A DNA stretch of 64,000 nucleotides from Streptomyces sp. WM4235 (GCF_001279725.1 NZ_LGDE01000215.1:1-64000), one strand, 5' to 3'; counted from the first letter of the stretch, positions 8,923 through 18,144 are shown. Numbers and translations: made by a program. Notes: generated by a model from the letters alone, not told the origin.

Positions 8923-10569
8923 TCACACGATCGGGGGCTCGCCGTCGATCGGGCGCCCGAGCACCCCGGGGCGTCGCTGCCGGGGCAACGGGCCGCCGGG
9001 CGGACGGTAGTCGACCCCGAGGGCGTCCAGCCGCGCGTAGTGCGTCGCCATGCGTGCCTCGAACCCCGCCCAGTCCCGTTCCGCGGGCTCCGGCAGGCGT
9101 GACCAGACCACCTCGGCGAACGCGGCCAGGCGCGGGAACACCTGGTAGTCGACCCGGCTCTGGTCCTCCGTCACCTCGGTCCACATGTTGGCCTGCGCGC
9201 CCAGCACGTGGGCGGCCGCCTCCGGCGACAACTTCGGCGGTACCGGCTCGAACCGGTACACGTCCGCGAGCGAGCGGACGTATCCGATCGGCATCGGCTC
9301 GTCCTCGCCCGGCGCCTGACGGTGGTCCAGGTACACCTGCTGCTCGGGGCACATCACCACGTCGTGGCCCGCCTCGGCGGCGGCGACGCCGCCCGCGTAG
9401 CCGCGCCAGGAGGACACCGCCGCGCCCGGCGCCAGTCCGCCCTCCAGGATCTCGTCCCAGCCGATCAGCCGGCGGCCGCGCTCGGCGAGCCAGCCGTCGA
9501 AGTGCCGGATGAACCAGGCCTGGAGCCCGTCCTCCCCGTCCACTCCCAGTTCCCGGATCCTGGCCTGCGCGGCCCGGGAGGCGCGCCACTGCGTCTTGGG
9601 GCACTCGTCGCCGCCCACGTGCACGAAGGGCGAGACCTCGGCCGGGAACAGTTCCAGCAGTTCCTCGAAGACGCCCTCGTAGAACCGCAGTACGGCCTCC
9701 GTGGGGGCCAGCACGTTCTCGCAGATCCCCCAGTCGTCCCAGACCCCGAGCGCGGCGGTGTCCACGACGTCGGTGTTCCCCAGTTCGGGGTAGGCGGCGA
9801 TGGCGGCCTGCGAATGGCCGGGCACGTCGATCTCGGGCACGACCCGCACGTGCCGCTCGGCGGCGTACGCGACGATCTCGCGGATGTCGTCCTGGGTGTA
9901 GAAGCCGCCGTGCGGGGTCTCGTTCCACAGCGGTGACGCCCGGTGCCCCCAGCGGCTGCGCGGCCGCCAGGCGCCGACCTCGGTGAGCCGGGGGTACCGC
10001 TTGATCTCGACGCGCCAACCCTGGTCGTCCGTCAGGTGCAGGTGCAGCACGTTCAGCTTGTGGGCGGCGAGCAGGTCGATGTAGCGCAGCACCCCGTCCT
10101 TGGGCATGAAGTGCCGGGCGACGTCGAGCATCAGGCCGCGCCAGCCGAAGCGGGGGCCGTCGGCGAGGTCGCCGACCGGCAGCCGCCAGACGCGGCCGGG
10201 CGCGGCGGGCGCGCGTCGGTACGCGTCGGGGCCGAGCAACTGGCGCAGCGTCTGCACCGCCCAGTGGAGGCCCGCCGGGTCGCCGCCTTCGAGGAGGACC
10301 AGGTCGCGGGTGACGTGCACCTCGTACGACTCGGCGCCGGCGCGGGCGATGTCGGGGCGCAGCGCGAGCCGGATCACCGTGCGACCGGCGTGCGCCGCGC
10401 CCGCGACCGGCGCGGGGAGCTCCCAGCCGGTGGCCGCGCCGAGTTCGGCGCGCAGTCGGCGGGCGGCGCCCTCCGTGCCGGGGGGCGCCACGAGCACCGG
10501 GTCGGTCAGCTCGCACGCGTCGGCGGTCGGGAAGCGCGCGTACCGCGGCTCCGGGATCAGGTCGGGCAT
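8923..10569 (-). CDS. Beta-N-acetylhexosaminidase (GH20)
   Basis: A 548-aa family 20 glycoside hydrolase that removes terminal N-acetylglucosamine or N-acetylgalactosamine from chitin fragments and related glycans, using substrate-assisted catalysis. The N-terminal GH20b domain (about 5-135) precedes the TIM barrel. The catalytic Asp-Glu pair sits in HVGGDECPKTQW, and the barrel also shows the DDQGWR and PEIDVPGH motifs. No signal peptide is seen, so it probably acts in the cytoplasm on imported sugars. The start at 10569 is chosen because GGAGG lies 7 bases upstream; a longer frame to 10620 lacks such a site. It is monocistronic between a terminator and the xanthine-dehydrogenase-like operon. 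Confidence 0.93.
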   Translation of the reverse strand: MPDLIPEPRYARFPTADACELTDPVLVAPPGTEGAARRLRAELGAATGWELPAPVAGAAHAGRTVIRLALRPDIARAGAESYEVHVTRDLVLLEGGDPAGLHWAVQTLRQLLGPDAYRRAPAAPGRVWRLPVGDLADGPRFGWRGLMLDVARHFMPKDGVLRYIDLLAAHKLNVLHLHLTDDQGWRVEIKRYPRLTEVGAWRPRSRWGHRASPLWNETPHGGFYTQDDIREIVAYAAERHVRVVPEIDVPGHSQAAIAAYPELGNTDVVDTAALGVWDDWGICENVLAPTEAVLRFYEGVFEELLELFPAEVSPFVHVGGDECPKTQWRASRAAQARIRELGVDGEDGLQAWFIRHFDGWLAERGRRLIGWDEILEGGLAPGAAVSSWRGYAGGVAAAEAGHDVVMCPEQQVYLDHRQAPGEDEPMPIGYVRSLADVYRFEPVPPKLSPEAAAHVLGAQANMWTEVTEDQSRVDYQVFPRLAAFAEVVWSRLPEPAERDWAGFEARMATHYARLDALGVDYRPPGGPLPRQRRPGVLGRPIDGEPPIV

Positions 10570-10666
10570 GGGCGGGCCTCCACGGAGATGCCGTTGCGTC
10601 ATGCGCAACGCGCGTTCCACATGTTGCTTACCCGGCCGACCCTAGCTTTCCTCCCGGGCGCGCAAA

Positions 10667-10701
10667 AGGTCCCCGGCGCACGGTGGCGCGACCGGGGACC
10701 T
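10667..10701 (-). terminator. Rho-independent terminator after the DUF3039 gene
   Basis: Ten-base arms AGGTCCCCGG / CCGGGGACCT pair around a 15-base loop. On the minus strand they are followed by TTTTGC, a short T tract. It lies between the DUF3039 stop and the hexosaminidase start. Confidence 0.7.
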
Positions 10702-10734
10702 CGGTCCTGCGTGGTGCGGGACGAACGGCCCGGA

Positions 10735-11019
10735 CTACTTGTCCTTGCCGCCCTTGTCCTTGTCGCCGCCGGCGCCCATGGATTCGTAGATCTCCTTGCA
10801 CATGGGGCAGACGGGGTACTTCTTCGGGTCCCGTCCCGGGACCCAGACCTTGCCGCAGAGGGCGACGACGGGCGTACCGCCGAGCGCGCTCTCCATGATC
10901 TTGTCCTTCTGGACGTAGTGGGCGAAGCGCTCGTGGTCGCCGTCGCCGTGGGACACCTGCGGCGTCGGCTCTACGAGGGTCCCCGTACCAGTCCCGCGCT
11001 CGGGCTCAAGAGTGCTCAT
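10735..11019 (-). CDS. DUF3039 family protein
   Basis: A 94-aa conserved actinobacterial protein. The core contains HYVQKDKI, ALCGKVW and a CPMC pair, so three cysteines could bind a metal. The tail is charged and Lys/Asp/Gly-rich (DKDKGGKDK). Function is unknown. The ATG at 11019 precedes the conserved MSTLEPE-like start; in-frame sequence further upstream runs into the yqgE gene. It lies 29 bases downstream of yqgE and is probably cotranscribed with it, and is followed by a terminator hairpin. Confidence 0.85.
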   Translation of the reverse strand: MSTLEPERGTGTGTLVEPTPQVSHGDGDHERFAHYVQKDKIMESALGGTPVVALCGKVWVPGRDPKKYPVCPMCKEIYESMGAGGDKDKGGKDK

Positions 11020-11048
11020 GAAAGCCAGGGTACCGACCCCCGCGCGGC

Positions 11049-11609
11049 TCAGTTGAGCGACGGGTCGTCCGGATAGGTGGCGATCATCGCCAGCTCGCTG
11101 CGCTGACGGCGGAGCACCGCCCTCCACAGCCGTTCGGGGTCCGGGAAGGAGATGTCGCCCGGCTCGGAGTCCACCACGTACCAGGCCCCGCCGCCCAGCT
11201 CGTCCTCCAGTTGGCCGGGGCCCCATCCGGAGTAACCGGCGAAGATGCGCAGGCCACCGAGGGCGGCGGCCAGCAGCTCGGGCGGCGCCTCCAGGTCGAC
11301 CAGCCCGATCGCCCCGTGCACCCGACGCCACCCCAGCGGCCCCTCCTCGCCGGGGATCACCGCGATGCCGAGGGCCGAGTCCAGGCCCACCGGGCCGCCC
11401 TGGAACACCACCCCGGGGTCGCCGGCCAGCGGCGCCCAGGGCAGCAGGATGTCGACGACGCCCACCGGCGTCGGCCGGTTGAGGACGACGCCGAGCGAAC
11501 CCTGCTCGTCGTGGTCGAGCAGCAGCACCACCGCGCGGTCGAAATTCGGGTCCGCGAGGGCGGGGGTGGCCACGAGCAACCGCCCTGTGAGGGAGGACAC
11601 CTCGGTCAT
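11049..11609 (-). CDS. YqgE/AlgH family protein
   Basis: A 186-aa member of the UPF0301/YqgE/AlgH family. The signature pieces are LTGRLLVATPALADPNF, the VVLLLDHDEQGSLGVVLNRPT block, VFQGGPV and the FAGYSGWGPGQLEDEL block. It is of normal family length, cytoplasmic, and biochemically undefined. I favour the ATG at 11609 (MTEVSS), which fits the family N-terminus; another ATG at 11627 would add six residues. It is divergent from murA, with 263 bases between the starts. Confidence 0.9.
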   Translation of the reverse strand: MTEVSSLTGRLLVATPALADPNFDRAVVLLLDHDEQGSLGVVLNRPTPVGVVDILLPWAPLAGDPGVVFQGGPVGLDSALGIAVIPGEEGPLGWRRVHGAIGLVDLEAPPELLAAALGGLRIFAGYSGWGPGQLEDELGGGAWYVVDSEPGDISFPDPERLWRAVLRRQRSELAMIATYPDDPSLN

Positions 11610-11872
11610 GCCGACATGATCTCGCACATTCGCCCTTCGGGGGGAGCCGGCGGACTCATCGGATCACGCGCAGCTCAGGGCGCACGGCGGCGGAAAGGGG
11701 CGCGCTTCCCGAAAGGACCCGGAACGCGACACTCCGCAACGATGCGGCAACAGAGTGTGTTGTGCCGAATTCATGACAGTCCTACGGCCGCGTCAGCCAT
11801 ACAAACAAGGGGGTGGCGACCCTTACCCTTTTCACTGGCCCCCCGCCCACCCCACTCCGGAACGCGAGATCC
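11610..11872. promoter_or_regulatory. Divergent promoter region yqgE / murA
   Basis: This 263-base gap separates two divergent genes and must hold both promoters. I see relatively AT-richer stretches near 11740-11790, but no -35/-10 pair that I can call with confidence. Confidence 0.4.
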
Positions 11873-13213
11873 ATGACCGGCACTGACGATGTCCTGCTTG
11901 TCCACGGCGGTACCCCGCTCGAGGGCGAGATCCGTGTCCGCGGCGCGAAGAACCTCGTGCCGAAGGCAATGGTGGCCGCTCTGCTCGGCAGCACCCCCAG
12001 CCGGCTGCGCAACGTTCCCGACATCCGTGACGTCCGGGTCGTGCGCGGTCTGCTCCAGCTCCACGGGGTGACCGTCCGCCCCGGCGAGGAGCCGGGCGAA
12101 CTGGTCCTCGACCCCACGTACGTCGAGAGCGCGAACGTCGCCGACATCGACGCCCACGCGGGGTCCTCCCGGATCCCGATCCTGTTCTGCGGTCCGCTGC
12201 TGCACCGTCTCGGCCACGCCTTCATCCCCGGCCTCGGCGGCTGCGACATCGGCGGCCGGCCGATCGACTTCCACTTCGACGTGCTCCGCCAGTTCGGCGC
12301 GACGATCGAGAAGCGCGAGGGCGGCCAGTACCTGGAGGCCCCGCAGCGTCTGCGCGGCTGCAAGATCCGGCTGCCGTACCCGTCCGTCGGTTCGACCGAA
12401 CAGGTCCTGCTGACGGCCGTCCTCGCCGAGGGCGTCACCGAACTCAGCAACGCGGCCGTCGAGCCCGAGATCGAAGACCTCATCTGCGTCCTGCAGAAGA
12501 TGGGCGCGATCATCTCCGTCGACACCGACCGGACCATCCGGATCACCGGTGTGGACGAGCTCACCGGCTACAACCACAAGGCGCTCCCGGACCGCCTGGA
12601 GGCCGCCTCGTGGGCTTCCGCGGCCCTGGCGACCCGCGGCAACATCTACGTCCGCGGAGCGCAGCAGCGCTCGATGATGACCTTCCTGAACACCTTCCGG
12701 CGGGTCGGCGGTGCCTTCGAGATCGACGACGAGGGCATCCGCTTCTGGCACCCGGGCGGCCCGCTGAAGGCCATCGCGCTGGAGACGGACGTCCACCCGG
12801 GCTTCCAGACCGACTGGCAGCAGCCGCTGGTCGTGGCCCTGACGCAGGCCTCGGGCCTGTCGATCGTCCACGAGACGGTCTACGAGTCCCGGCTCGGATT
12901 CACCTCGGCGCTGAACCAGATGGGTGCTCACATCCAGCTGTACCGCGAGTGCCTGGGCGGTTCGGCGTGCCGTTTCGGTCAGCGCAACTTCCTGCACTCG
13001 GCGGTCGTCTCCGGCCCCACGAAGCTGCAGGGCGCCGATCTGGTCATCCCCGACCTGCGCGGCGGGTTCTCGTACCTGATCGCGGCGCTGGCCGCCGAGG
13101 GCACCTCGCGCGTCCACGGCATCGACCTGATCAACCGCGGCTACGAGAACTTCATGGAGAAGCTCATGGAGCTGGGCGCCAAGGTCGAGCTCCCCAACGG
13201 CGACCTCGTCTGA
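11873..13213 (+). CDS. murA: UDP-N-acetylglucosamine 1-carboxyvinyltransferase MurA
   Basis: A 446-aa enzyme that transfers enolpyruvate from PEP to UDP-GlcNAc, the first committed step of peptidoglycan synthesis in the cytoplasm. Catalytic Lys26 lies in RGAKN. The fosfomycin-reactive Cys124 is retained in GLGGCDIGGRP, so the protein should be fosfomycin sensitive at the target level. The two-domain inside-out barrel length is normal. The ATG at 11873 matches the family start; an earlier in-frame ATG at 11813 adds 20 unrelated residues. It is followed by two hairpins and then the convergent HU gene, the same order as around SCO2949-2950. Confidence 0.95.
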   Translation: MTGTDDVLLVHGGTPLEGEIRVRGAKNLVPKAMVAALLGSTPSRLRNVPDIRDVRVVRGLLQLHGVTVRPGEEPGELVLDPTYVESANVADIDAHAGSSRIPILFCGPLLHRLGHAFIPGLGGCDIGGRPIDFHFDVLRQFGATIEKREGGQYLEAPQRLRGCKIRLPYPSVGSTEQVLLTAVLAEGVTELSNAAVEPEIEDLICVLQKMGAIISVDTDRTIRITGVDELTGYNHKALPDRLEAASWASAALATRGNIYVRGAQQRSMMTFLNTFRRVGGAFEIDDEGIRFWHPGGPLKAIALETDVHPGFQTDWQQPLVVALTQASGLSIVHETVYESRLGFTSALNQMGAHIQLYRECLGGSACRFGQRNFLHSAVVSGPTKLQGADLVIPDLRGGFSYLIAALAAEGTSRVHGIDLINRGYENFMEKLMELGAKVELPNGDLV

Positions 13214-13223
13214 CGGAAGCGCC

Positions 13224-13292
13224 CCAGGGCCCCTCAGGGGGCCCTGGACAGGCCGAAGGGCGGCCACCCCGGTGGGGTGGCCGCCCTTCGGC
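13224..13292. terminator. Tandem hairpins between murA and hup (bidirectional terminator)
   Basis: Two inverted repeats lie between convergent genes. The first (13224-13247) pairs CCAGGGCCCC with GGGGGCCCTGG-type sequence. The second (13252-13292) is a long near-perfect hairpin with GCCGAAGGGCGGCCACCCC against its complement. Either direction of transcription would be stopped. Confidence 0.8.
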
Positions 13293-13349
13293 TTTCGTGT
13301 GTACTGCTGCCGTCCCGAGGGCCGTGCGGCCCTCGGCACAAGGGCGGTA

Positions 13350-13631
13350 CTACTTACCCTTGGCGGCTTCCTTGAGCTTGGAGCCCGCGGAGACCTTCAC
13401 GCTGTAGCCGGCCGGGATCTGGATGGGGTCGCCGGTCTGCGGGTTGCGCGCGGTGCGAGCGGCACGGTGGGTGCGCTCGAAGGTCAGGAAGCCGGGGATG
13501 GTGACCTTCTCGTCGCCCTTGGCGACGATCTCGCCGACGGTCTCGGCGAGCGCGGCCAGAACGGCGTCGGCGTCCTTGCGGGTCACCTCGGCGCGCTCGG
13601 ACAGAGCGGCCACCAGCTCACTGCGGTTCAT
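13350..13631 (-). CDS. hupA: HU-family nucleoid protein (HupA type)
   Basis: A 93-aa histone-like protein that binds and bends DNA nonspecifically as a dimer. The core runs from MNRSELVAAL through the GFLTFERTHRAARTARNP arm, which inserts into the minor groove, and ends in GSKLKEAAKGK. It lacks the long lysine-rich tail of the sporulation-associated HupS, so it is the vegetative HupA type, as in the murA-hup order of S. coelicolor. A hairpin shared with murA terminates it. Confidence 0.93.
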   Translation of the reverse strand: MNRSELVAALSERAEVTRKDADAVLAALAETVGEIVAKGDEKVTIPGFLTFERTHRAARTARNPQTGDPIQIPAGYSVKVSAGSKLKEAAKGK

Positions 13632-13971
13632 GTTGTACTCCCGTGTTCAACGTGCCTTAGAGGCGTGAGATCGAAGCCGATGCTGCCAGGGCCCTAGGAC
13701 AGTCCCCGGACCCGGGTCTGAACGTCAGACCCTCTCGCCCGGTTACGCATCCTGCCCCCACCAGCGGCGGGAAAGCCAATCCGGCACCCGCCAGGGTCAC
13801 ACGAAAAGCGCCACTGTCACGCCGCGGTGACGCTCCGTCCGCATCCGATGGTTCCGGTGGATGCGGACCGCGGGCCACGCCGGCATCCCCGCAACCCTAG
13901 AGGTGGCCGGGCGGGCCCGCATCTCGCGACGCGCCGGTATCAGGGGGCCGTGAGGGCCGTCACAGCGAGGT
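13632..13971. other. 340-base gap between hup and malic enzyme genes
   Basis: The gap holds the hup promoter region and the terminator of the malic enzyme gene. The terminator candidate is an inverted repeat with 10-base perfect arms (GTCCGCATCC at 13837-13846, GGATGCGGAC at 13859-13868). No coding sequence with convincing codon bias is seen. Confidence 0.5.
13837..13868 (-). terminator. Hairpin downstream of malic enzyme gene
   Basis: Perfect 10-base arms with a 12-base loop lie about 100 bases past the malic enzyme stop. No clear T tract follows, which is common in Streptomyces. Confidence 0.5.
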
Positions 13972-15375
13972 TCACGCCCCGGAGGCGGCTTTGCGGACGG
14001 CTCCGGCGACCGCGCCCGCGACCTTGTCGTTGAAGACGGACGGGATGATGTAGTTCGCGTTCAACTCGTCCTCGCCGACCACGTCCGCGAGCGCGCTCGC
14101 GGCGGCCAGCATCATGTCCGTGTTCACGGTGCGGGACTGGGCGTCCAGCAGGCCGCGGAAGACGCCCGGGAAGACCAGGACGTTGTTGATCTGGTTGGGG
14201 AAGTCGGACCGTCCGGTGGCCACGACGGCGGCCGTCTGACGGGCCACCGCGGGGTCGACCTCGGGGTCCGGGTTCGCGAGCGCGAACACGATGGCGCCTT
14301 CCGCCATGGCCGCCACGTCGTCGCCGTTCAGGACGTTCGGGGCGGAGACGCCGATGAAGACGTCGGCTCCGACCACGGCCTCCTTGAGGGTGCCCGTGTA
14401 GCCCTCGGGGTTGGTGTTGTCCGCGATCCAGCGCAGCGGGGAGTCGGCCGCCGCGTCGACGAGGTCGGGGCGACCCGCGTGCACGACGCCGTGGATGTCG
14501 GCGCTGACGGCGTTCTTCACACCCGCCGCGAGGAGCAGCTTGAGGATGGCCGTACCGGCCGCGCCGGCGCCCGACATGACGACCTTGACGTCGCCAACTG
14601 CCTTGCCCACCACGCGCAGTGCGTTGGTGAGGGCGGCCAGGACGACGATGGCGGTGCCGTGCTGGTCGTCGTGGAAGACGGGGATGTCGAGGGCCTCGCG
14701 CAGGCGGGCCTCGATCTCGAAGCAGCGCGGCGCGGAGATGTCCTCCAGGTTGATGCCCGCGAAGCCGGGGGCGATGGCCTTGACGATCTCGACGATCGCG
14801 TCGGTGTCCTGGGTGTCGAGGCAGATCGGCCACGCGTCGATGCCGGCGAACCGCTTGAAGAGGGCCGCCTTGCCCTCCATGACGGGCAGCGCGGCCATGG
14901 GGCCGATGTTGCCCAGGCCCAGTACGGCGGAGCCGTCCGTCACGACTGCGACGGAGTTGCGCTTGATGGTGAGGCGCCGCGCGTCCTCGGGGTTCTCGGC
15001 AATCGCCATGCACACGCGGGCCACGCCCGGGGTGTAGATCATCGAGAGGTCGTCGCGGTTGCGGATGGGGTGCTTGGACGCCATCTCGATCTTGCCGCCG
15101 AGGTGCATCAGGAAGGTTCGGTCGGAGACCTTGCCCAGGCTGACGCCCTCGATTCCGCGCAGCTTCTCGACGATCTCGTCGGCGTGCGCGGTGGAGGTCG
15201 CGGCGATGGTGACGTCGATACGGAGCTTCTCGTGACCCGATGCGGTCACGTCGAGGCCGGTGACGGATCCTCCGGAAGACTCCACGGCGGTGGTCAGCTG
15301 GGAGACCGCGGTACCGCTCGCGGGCACTTCCAGGCGGACCGTCATCGAGTACGAGACGCTGGGCGCCGTTGCCAT
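13972..15375 (-). CDS. NAD(P)-dependent malic enzyme with N-terminal ACT domain
   Basis: A 467-aa malate oxidoreductase (decarboxylating) that converts malate to pyruvate. An ACT-like regulatory domain occupies about residues 8-82. The malic enzyme domain has the YTPGVA motif, the catalytic Lys region GKAALFKRFAG, the HDDQHGTA metal-binding loop, and the NAD-binding GAGAAGTA loop. The start at 15375 is preceded by AGAGGAA. Length and layout match the SCO2951 type. The 460-base upstream gap carries a very strong hairpin that could be an attenuator of this gene or a terminator of the upstream helicase gene. Confidence 0.93.
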   Translation of the reverse strand: MATAPSVSYSMTVRLEVPASGTAVSQLTTAVESSGGSVTGLDVTASGHEKLRIDVTIAATSTAHADEIVEKLRGIEGVSLGKVSDRTFLMHLGGKIEMASKHPIRNRDDLSMIYTPGVARVCMAIAENPEDARRLTIKRNSVAVVTDGSAVLGLGNIGPMAALPVMEGKAALFKRFAGIDAWPICLDTQDTDAIVEIVKAIAPGFAGINLEDISAPRCFEIEARLREALDIPVFHDDQHGTAIVVLAALTNALRVVGKAVGDVKVVMSGAGAAGTAILKLLLAAGVKNAVSADIHGVVHAGRPDLVDAAADSPLRWIADNTNPEGYTGTLKEAVVGADVFIGVSAPNVLNGDDVAAMAEGAIVFALANPDPEVDPAVARQTAAVVATGRSDFPNQINNVLVFPGVFRGLLDAQSRTVNTDMMLAAASALADVVGEDELNANYIIPSVFNDKVAGAVAGAVRKAASGA

Positions 15376-15837
15376 GGCCGTGTTCCTCTTCTGTCCCTGG
15401 TTTTTCTGTACACAGGGCCCCGGCGCACGGCGGGTGCGGCGGGACCTCTTGTCCGATCGTCCCACCTACCAGCCGGTAAAAGGTAACCAGCTACAAATTT
15501 CGGAAAGACACTTCCACCATACGAGATATGAAGGACTCCTGGAAGGGTTTCCGGCCACGCAAAACAGGTCTGCCCCGGCACCGAAGTGCCGGGGCAGACC
15601 TGTTCTTCACGTAGATGACACCGACCCGCCATGCTCGCCTCGCGGCAAGTGGTCGCTCTGAGCGACGAAGGTTGGGCCCGGGGGCTTGGATCGAGTCGGT
15701 GCCGTACCCAGGCTAACAAAGGATCGCCGGAAGCGACCCCCCTCCAGGCACTTGACTCTTGGACCACACCCCTGGTCGCGGGCCAATCGGCCCATCGCCC
15801 CGGCGGGCAGGCCCACCGGGGCCCGGTCGGACGGGGT
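15376..15837. other. 462-base gap upstream of malic enzyme, possible small RNA or leader
   Basis: This gap is longer than usual for the region and lies between two minus-strand genes. It holds a moderately AT-rich promoter-like stretch (15475-15545), a perfect 19-base-pair hairpin (15563-15604), and further upstream a TAGCCT box (about 15710) that could act as a -10 on the minus strand. Frames across it lack coding bias. Confidence 0.45.
15563..15604 (-). terminator. Perfect 19-bp hairpin (terminator or attenuator)
   Basis: The arms AACAGGTCTGCCCCGGCAC and its exact complement enclose a four-base loop (CGAA on the plus strand). On the minus strand GTTTTGCG follows. It is 233 bases beyond the helicase stop and about 190 bases before the malic enzyme start, so both roles are possible. 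Confidence 0.75.
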
Positions 15838-18144
15838 CTACGGGCGCAGCAGCGTCGGGACGCCCTCCCCGTCGGGGGTGTCGCGCTCGGCCGAGACCAC
15901 CGTCAGCTGCTGCGTGGCGCGCGTCAGGGCCACGTACAGCACCCTGAGCCCGGCCTCGGACTCGTCCGCGATCTCCGCCGGGGACACCACCACGGTGGCG
16001 TCGTACTCCAGCCCCTTCGCCTCCAGGCTGCCCAGCGCGACCGCGCGTTCGCCCAGGTCGGCCAGCCATCCGGCCGCCTCCGCCCGCCGGTCCATGGCCA
16101 CGACCACGCCCACCGTGCCGTCCACCTGTTCCAGCAGCCGCCGGGTCTCCTCCCGGACCGTCTCGCCCAGGTCGCCCGGGGCGGCCGTGAAGCGGGGCTC
16201 CAGGCCCGTGGAGCGCACCGCGGTCGGCGGCTCCATCCCCGGCATGGCCAGTTTCAGCACCCGGGCGGCGACCTCGGCGACCTCGGCGGGGTTGCGGTAG
16301 TTCACGGTCAGCGTGAAGCGCCGGCGCGGCCGGGACCCCAGGGCCTCGTCGCGGGCCGCCGCCGCCTCCTGCGGATCCGTCCAGGAGGACTGCGCCGGGT
16401 CGCCGACGACCGTCCAGGTGCCGTGCCGGCCCCGGCGGCCCACCATCCGCCACTGCATCGGCGTCAGGTCCTGCGCCTCGTCGACGATGACGTGCGCGTA
16501 CTCGGTGCGCTCCGCCGCGAGCCGCTCGGCCCGCTCCCACTGGGTCTCCTCGCGGGTCGGCATCAGCTCCTCCAGCCCGCTCAGCTGGTCCAGCGGATTG
16601 AGCTCGCGCTTGCGCTTGGGCCGCGCGGGCGCCCCGAGCAGTTGCTGGAGCTCGTCGAGCAGCGCGACGTCGTGCACCGACAGCGGACCCTTGCCGTCCG
16701 GACCGACCCGGCGCAGCGAGCGGGCCAGCCGGCGCGCCTCGCGGGGGTTCAGGTCCCGGCGCGACCAGCGGCCGAGCCTGCGTTCGTCGGCCATCGAGGC
16801 CAGCACCCCGCGCGGGGTGAGCTCGGGCCACCAGGCGTTCAGGAAGTCGATGAAGGCGTCCTCCGTCGAGATGTCCTCGTCGAAGGCGGACCGCAGCTCG
16901 GCGGCGAGTTCCGGGTCGCTGTGCCGGCCGTTCGCGCCGGACTTCGCGTACAGGGCGTCGAGCAGCAGCTTGCGGGCGCGCGGGCGCAGCAGGTTCACCG
17001 GCGCGGTGCCGCCGAGCGCGTTCTGTCGGATCCGCTCCAGTTCGTCGGCCTCCAGCTCCTGGCGCCGGCCGAAGGCCACCACGCGCAGCCGCTCGGGGGC
17101 GTCGCCCAGTTCGAGGGCGCCCCGTACGGCCTTGCGCAGCACCTTGAGCATCCGGGAGGAGCCCTTGACGCGGGCCACTGCCGGGTCGTCGTACGTGGTC
17201 GCCTCGGCCCCGTCGACGAGCGAGCCGAGTGCCCTGATGGCGACCTGTCCCTCCTCGCCGAGCGAGGGCAACACGCCCTCGGTGTAGGCGACGAGCAGCG
17301 GGGTCGGGGAGACGATCAGGATGCCGCCGGAGTAGCGCCGCCGGTCCTGGTAGAGCAGGTAGGCGGCCCGGTGCAGGGCCACGGCCGTCTTCCCGGTGCC
17401 GGGGCCGCCGGCGACCTCCGCGACGGAGGCGGCGGGGGCGCGGATGACGAGGTCCTGCTCGGCCTGGATGGACGAGACGATGTCCCGCATGGAGTGCGTA
17501 CGGGCCCGCCCGAGCGCCGCCATCAGGGCGCCGTCGCCGATGGCGGGCAGTTCCTCGCCGTCGAGCGAGGCGGTGACCTCGGGGCGCATCAGGTCGTCCT
17601 CGACTCCGAGGACCTTGCGGCCCTTGGAGCGGATCACCCGGCGGCGTACGACGCGGCCGGGTTCCTTCGGCGTCGAGCGGTAGAACGGCGCGGCCGCCGG
17701 CGCCCGCCAGTCGATGACGAGCGGCGCGTAGTCGGAGTCGAGGACGCCGATCCGCCCGATGTGCAGGGTCTCCGCGATGTCGGCGGTGAGATCGGCGCGA
17801 ATCGCGTCGTCGGCCGGCTCGACGGAGGTGTACGCGCCGTCCGGGCCGCGTTCCCCGTCCTTGCCGAGGACGAGGTCGATCCGGCCGAAGAGGAAGTCCT
17901 CGAACTCGTTGTTGAGGCGGTTGAGGTGGATCCCGGCGCGAAAGACCTGCGCGTCGCGCTCGGCGAGCGCGCCGGGCGTGCCGACCTGCCCGCGTTTGGC
18001 GGCGTCGTTCATCAGGAACTCCGCCTCGTGGATCTTCTCCTCAAGGCGTCGGTACACGTGATCGAGATGCGTCTGCTCGACCGCGATCTCCCGATCGCGG
18101 ACGGAATCCGCCGTGCTGTCGACAGCGGCATTCTGCGCGGCCAC
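15838..18144 (-). CDS. HelD-like UvrD/superfamily I helicase (RNA polymerase recycling factor type)
   Basis: A 768-aa superfamily 1A ATPase. The N-terminus is a charged coiled-coil (EQTHLDHVYRRLEEKIHEAE), as in HelD proteins that reach into RNA polymerase channels. Walker A is GGPGTGKTAVALHRAAYLLY in the first RecA domain. Walker B is VIVDEAQDLTPMQW, and the C-terminal SF1 motifs include VNYRN and LYVALTRATQQL. HelD releases stalled RNA polymerase from DNA, and some actinobacterial homologues (HelR) give rifamycin tolerance. Which subclass this is cannot be told without a tree. The GTG at 18144 was chosen since it gives the usual VAAQNAAV-like start; an in-frame ATG at 18237 exists. Confidence 0.85.
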   Translation of the reverse strand: MAAQNAAVDSTADSVRDREIAVEQTHLDHVYRRLEEKIHEAEFLMNDAAKRGQVGTPGALAERDAQVFRAGIHLNRLNNEFEDFLFGRIDLVLGKDGERGPDGAYTSVEPADDAIRADLTADIAETLHIGRIGVLDSDYAPLVIDWRAPAAAPFYRSTPKEPGRVVRRRVIRSKGRKVLGVEDDLMRPEVTASLDGEELPAIGDGALMAALGRARTHSMRDIVSSIQAEQDLVIRAPAASVAEVAGGPGTGKTAVALHRAAYLLYQDRRRYSGGILIVSPTPLLVAYTEGVLPSLGEEGQVAIRALGSLVDGAEATTYDDPAVARVKGSSRMLKVLRKAVRGALELGDAPERLRVVAFGRRQELEADELERIRQNALGGTAPVNLLRPRARKLLLDALYAKSGANGRHSDPELAAELRSAFDEDISTEDAFIDFLNAWWPELTPRGVLASMADERRLGRWSRRDLNPREARRLARSLRRVGPDGKGPLSVHDVALLDELQQLLGAPARPKRKRELNPLDQLSGLEELMPTREETQWERAERLAAERTEYAHVIVDEAQDLTPMQWRMVGRRGRHGTWTVVGDPAQSSWTDPQEAAAARDEALGSRPRRRFTLTVNYRNPAEVAEVAARVLKLAMPGMEPPTAVRSTGLEPRFTAAPGDLGETVREETRRLLEQVDGTVGVVVAMDRRAEAAGWLADLGERAVALGSLEAKGLEYDATVVVSPAEIADESEAGLRVLYVALTRATQQLTVVSAERDTPDGEGVPTLLRP

